Source: Schistosoma haematobium
Lineage: Eukaryota; Platyhelminthes; Trematoda; Strigeidida; Schistosomatidae
Direction of reading: 5' to 3'
NCBI RefSeq assembly: GCF_000699445.3
Contig: NC_067195.1
Coordinates: 54,540,465 to 54,604,464 of the forward strand
DNA length: 64,000 nucleotides
Shown piece after piece: positions 59,490 to 64,000 of this stretch. Positions within the stretch are counted from its first letter, which is position 1, and the number at the start of each line of letters is the position of its first letter. The notes under the pieces were generated by a model. That model searched no databases. It saw nothing but the letters and a program-made list of their open reading frames with translations, and was not told the origin of the DNA. Made by a program: the position numbers and the translations under genes.

Positions 59490-62368
59490 TGTAAATTAGT
59501 TTCTAAATCTCTGTATTTTGTATTTGACAGTCGATTAGTTTGCTTAAGGGATGATGTATAATGTTGTAAAAAAATTTCAGTTCACATCACTCTACTCAGT
59601 AACAGATCACTGACTTTGTAATCTTTAAATTTTTATCTAGGTAGTGGTTTATTCTTAGCTTTTTAATCTCTAAAACCATATATATATATGCTCAGTTCAA
59701 ATAAGGGAGAAATAAATGTATAGTAGTAGAATAAATAATGTTTTCCCAACAGTTTATTGAATTTTTATTGATTGTTTACCTGACAGTTTGTATATCTACC
59801 AATTTTAACACAAAATTAATATTGTTTCTAACACAACACACAAAGTAAATAGAACGGAGAAATCTTTTAATATTTTGAAAGTAACATTGGGAGCTGAGTG
59901 AATTACACTCCAAATTAGTTCCATATACCTAAAATGAGCGTAAGAACAGCTACAACACTTCAAAACATCAACATTCTAATCTCATTGAAATCAAAAAAGT
60001 GAGTCCAATAAAGTTTAGACTCTGATGAACCAAAGATACATACCAATAATATAAGTCGTTCTCAATATCGAGTGGAGAGACTTTCAGTGCCTTTTTAACT
60101 ACTAATTCATTAAACAGATACATAGCCTTACTGTGATAGACAAACTGAATCTAAAACGTATACTATTTATCAGGAGATAATATGATCAGTTGGATTGTCA
60201 ATCAATCTCCTTCAATTATTACAACGTATAACACCCTGCTTTCGTCAACACACAAATGTCATTCGGTTGACATTCAGAGTGGCTGATGTCAAACAAATGC
60301 TAGTTATTCAAATGAAAAATAAAATAACAATTGCTAGCAGTCTTCTGAAGCCATTTACACTGATTACTTAGACTTTATCAAAGTATTTCAAATATTGAAA
60401 ATCCGTTTTTGCTATGTTTTGAAAAGCATTGAAAGACTCAGACTTATAAAACAGTAACTTAGCGAGGTTTTAAGTAGAGTCATCCAATACACAAAGCAAT
60501 GGTACAATGAGTCGGGTAAATAAAAGTGATCTTGAAACTGTGTATTAATGGTTGAGTCATTTCCTTTAGGATATAATTAAGACCTCACAAATCAGTGGCA
60601 TAAAAACAACGAAATTTGCAAAAATAAATATACTATTAATGCTTTTTTCTCTTCGTACACTCGATTTTTTGGTATTCGGAAATGTGTAATGCAACGGTCA
60701 ACAATGATTATACAAGTGAGTATCAGTGATCTTAAAAGTGAATTTTATTCGTTCGTTCAATTACAAGAAAGATTTTAAAAGAAATTCCCGAATAGATTGA
60801 TGGATATTTTACTAAGTCGTCGTAAGTCACACCGGAGGTAAATGTTTACAATTTAAAAGGTTCTCTTCTTATCAGTTTGCAGCTGAAAGCGCTCAAAATC
60901 ATTTAGTTCAACTCTATTAGTCTTGAAGATTAATCTAAACTAAATTTCCATTAGATGTATGTATACTACGGCTATTATCGTTCAGTTCTAAATGATCGAA
61001 ATCAAGTAAGACGTGTATAATTCTTTGTACCTAAATTTGATTAGACCGACAAAACAGTTTTTAATAGAAAAAGTTTCATAGAACCAGACTGTAGTATGAA
61101 CCAAAAACTTTTTGGACAATTAAAGTACATTTAGAGATTATGTACACTTTTCTGTGGATGATTAGATAGAGCATTCACGAATCACACAATGATTTAAACG
61201 AGAAGTTTGCTACAGTTCATAATAATTCCTAATCCAACAGTTAAATATGACTTCATCCGTTCACTTTACTTTGTAAAATATTTTGCACTGAACAACTCAT
61301 GTATTAATGCACCTTGGAGATACAGTTTGGTAAAAACTTTAATAGGTAAGAACGTGAAAAGACGAGATTCACATATATAATTATCGATTGGAAATACTAG
61401 CGTGAAAAATCCATTGAGACCAAAATCCTTGGAGATTGACAACAAACAATCATAGAGATAGAACCTTTAATGTACGAGGACTGTTCTTTAAGGATTGAGA
61501 AACATTACAGAGAAATATATAGGTAACAGTTCCAAGAGAGGGAACAAAATGAATAACAAACCCAGCTTTGTAACCGCGTTTAGTCATAAGAGAAAGATCG
61601 TAACATGAATAACACACACCATAGTAAGATATATAAATGTACAAATCGATTTTCACTCCAACCTCTCAAAAAAAGTTAGTAGCTGACCTCTAATACAATA
61701 GGGTCTCACTTACGAGTTAATTACCGCTTCTAAGCAGTAATCGGTTTCCAGTATGAAGAAATATTCATAGAATTACTGTAAGCATCTCTAATTACAGGAT
61801 GTTCGTAATCTTAAGCAATTACTACTTGTTGGATATTCTGCTGCCTCAATATCCGTACATGGGTAATTCTGTCGTAACCAATATAAATGATGATGTTGTA
61901 TCACAATATATAGTATCATTAAAAACAAAACTGAGTCGAAAAACAAGAACTAAGCCATACTCTGAGTTTCGAAACTCAGCACTCAAGTAACTAATGCATA
62001 AAAATGCAAGCTAGTTGGCTACAGTATACCATGGACTAATAAACCATTATGTGGAACCATTCGTTTTGATGGTTATACCACAATCAACTGTTTTTCGAAG
62101 GATGAAATACTGGTTGCCACATTTTTAAGAAACCACTGGCAAGCCTGATCCATCATGAATATGAGTAACCTTAGATCTCTCGAGTAACACAAAGAAATTA
62201 GAAGTGAATTGTTAGTAATGTGATCGGTAAGTTGCAAATCATTGTGTGAAAAACAAAAGAAAGGGTTAAACTAACTAGAAAACCCTTCAGATATTTCCGA
62301 TACAAAATGCTAACTGTAAACCAACTAACAACTAAACGAAAAAACCACATTATTTGGAATTAACTTAC

Positions 62369-62455
62369 CTTATAATCATAAATTTCTTCACGTTTTAGTG
62401 GACTAGAATGCATATCATAAAACCCTTCATAACCCATTGCCATCATTTCAGTCAT
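62369..62455 (-). CDS. klf4: KLF4-like gene, coding exon 1
   Basis: Too short for a standard open-frame search. The minus strand from the ATG at 62455 reads 29 codons (MTEMMAMGYEGFYDM, then HSSPLKREEIYDYK) and stops exactly at a consensus donor AAG|GTAAGT. Joined to exon 2 it gives ...[16 protein letters not shown]... without a frame change, for a protein of 547 residues. An in-frame TAA lies upstream of the ATG, so the start is well placed, although three further Met codons follow closely. A possible 5' UTR intron is marked by GAG|GTGAGC (62566/62565) and an acceptor-like tttttcaag (62477). Confidence 0.85.
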
Positions 62456-64000
62456 GTTCGTTTGATATAGATTCAACTTGAAAAAGTCAGGAATTATAAA
62501 GTACAACTCCAAATATAATTACACGCTGGCTCAAGAACGACTACATTAGAGGACGAAGTGCTCACCTCAAATAGCTCCGAACTGATTCAGAAATTGCTAT
62601 TTGTCTCATACGATGGCTTATTGAACTCAGAGAATGTTTTTGATTGGCTAGGAATTTAGCCTTGATAACAAGATAGACCTGTCCCAGTGGCTTTGTGTCC
62701 GATTAACCAAACAGCTGTAAAAATACTATGGTCTAAATGATATATCGCTGTCTACATAGTAGTCAGAGCGTACGATACACACACATGAGCAAGAGCATTT
62801 AGAAAATTTTTAGTTGAAAATGAATTCACGTGGGACATATTTCAGTCGACTAATCATCCCTAAGACGACTATTACCTGTCTTATTCATGCCTTAGAAATA
62901 ACAGTAATCCCTCTCCTCTAAATTTTAAAATGACTCACCCTAAAAAAGTGACAGTTTAGGCATTAAAAAGGGAAAGTAATAAAGTCTACGGCGAAATTAT
63001 TACAGAAAATGTGAGTCATTTCCACTCAATTTAAATTACTATGGGCTATAGTCAGTTGACTAAAATTTATATCAAGTGGTCATATTCTATTATATCCATA
63101 TATACTTTTTAATTATTTTAGTCCCATCTGTAAATACAAGTTAAAAATTGAGCAATAAATCTACTTAACTTTATTTATGAGTTAGGCTAACTTACATTGC
63201 AATTAATGGTATGATTTAATTAACTAAATTTAATATTAAGTTTTTACGCAAGCTTGACATTGATGGCCTTTGGAGTTTCTTAACTGGCTGTTAGACAGTT
63301 TCTACTTTTCATTACAGTCATTAAACACACTGCATACATTTATCTTTGAGATACTGTTGTGTGTTTTTTTGACGAGTGATTTACTTTCCCTGTTTGGTAT
63401 ATAGAACTAGGGTAATTAGCCAATTAATCATAAAGTTGACTAATTTAGCTTAGTAGTCATTTGAACGTTTTTATTACTACTTCCAAACTATCAGTAAAAG
63501 TTTGACGGTCTAAATATTGATATTTCCCAGTTTCATTTCCTTAAATATCTTACATAAATAGATGGAATAGCTCACAATAATGGAATAAATATAACCACCA
63601 AATCATAATTGAGTTACATAATCAATCTTTAATTTCGTTCATTCTGTATCACTTATAACTACAATAACAAATTTTTTTTAATCTTCCATTTTAAGAAACC
63701 AGATTAATTATTGGTAGATGATGTTGCTTAATCTTCCCAAATATACACTGATTAACTGTAATAAAAAAGACTTCAAATTTCTCAAAACCATAAAATGCCA
63801 CATTATTCGACTGTTGCTAAACTCAGTAATAACACACCTATAAAATTGATTCCCTTCTTTTAGAAAATATTGGAAATATCAAGTAGATGACATATTACTT
63901 AATCAAGGAAAGTGAAGAAATACAGTTGATAACATTTTAGAGTGATTCAGTTAGATTATTAAATGATTTACTACTTATTTATTTAATTAGTAGTAATGCG
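62456..64000. other. 5' flank of the KLF gene
   Basis: No gene. It would include the 5' UTR and promoter of the KLF gene on the minus strand, but I see no convincing TATA box or CpG-rich core. The last kilobase is plain AT-rich DNA. Confidence 0.4.

Larger units (their letters stand above)
54052..62368 (-). other. KLF gene intron 1
   Basis: About 8.3 kb between two phase-0 exons. The donor is AAG|GTAAGT (GT at 62367-62368) and the acceptor tattttatttttag (AG at 54052-54053). It contains an old family X fragment, a complete hammerhead SINE in sense orientation, an RTE 3' end and small SINE remnants. The remaining sequence (56340-57930, 58740-62360) shows nothing recognisable. An extra alternative exon cannot be excluded, but none is needed for the frame. 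Confidence 0.8.

Noticed and set aside
1..64000. CRISPR arrays, bacterial operons or phage-type systems
   Set aside because: The sequence is clearly eukaryotic, intron-rich and full of animal retroelements; no regular spacer-repeat structure is present.

Overview
The window looks like genomic DNA of a blood fluke (Schistosoma; species not resolved). It is very AT-rich and eukaryotic, with almost no continuous coding sequence. Its repeats are the set known from schistosomes: RTE-clade non-LTR retrotransposons, Penelope-like elements (PLEs) with a GIY-YIG endonuclease, tRNA-derived SINEs that carry hammerhead ribozymes (HHRs, Smalpha-like), and long (AT)n and (ATT)n arrays.

Two host genes can be supported. 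On the minus strand, a Krueppel-like zinc-finger factor closest to KLF4 occupies 52495-62455. It has a 29-codon first coding exon at 62369-62455, an intron of about 8.3 kb, and a large second exon at 52495-54051 holding the acidic activation motif, a SUMO consensus and three C2H2 fingers. The two exons join in phase 0 to give a predicted 547-residue protein. On the plus strand, one clean 48-codon exon of an unrecognised gene lies at 29253-29396 with AG and GT borders. The plus strand is T-rich from the left edge to about 45 kb and A-rich from about 50 kb. This fits two convergent, intron-rich transcription units meeting between about 45 and 52 kb.

Layout. 1-6.7 kb: AT-rich sequence plus one unassigned GC-richer element. 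6.7-8.6 kb: tRNA-like SINE, an antisense retrotransposon 3' end with an ATT tail, and an Smalpha remnant. 9.9-14.4 kb: PLE copies A (+) and B (-), with an LTR-like block between them. 17-23.6 kb: RTE fragments and PLE copy C, which has an inverted 5' segment. 25.6-29.1 kb: an almost full-length but dead RTE, ending about 150 bp before the plus-strand exon. 29.5-32 kb: SINE and RTE fragments with decayed hammerheads. 32-46 kb: mostly empty intron-like sequence with microsatellites, SINEs and a 140-bp dispersed repeat pair. 47-48 kb: PLE copy D and a SINE. 52.5-62.5 kb: the KLF gene, with retroposons in its intron. 62.5-64 kb: its 5' flank.

The most striking feature is the number of hammerhead motifs: nine recognisable plus one deleted remnant, in two sequence backgrounds (PLE 3' ends and SINEs), at every stage of decay. 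Three keep all core nucleotides. One of these (56042-56087, with a 6-bp stem I) lies in the sense orientation inside the KLF intron, so the KLF pre-mRNA should contain a potentially self-cleaving ribozyme.
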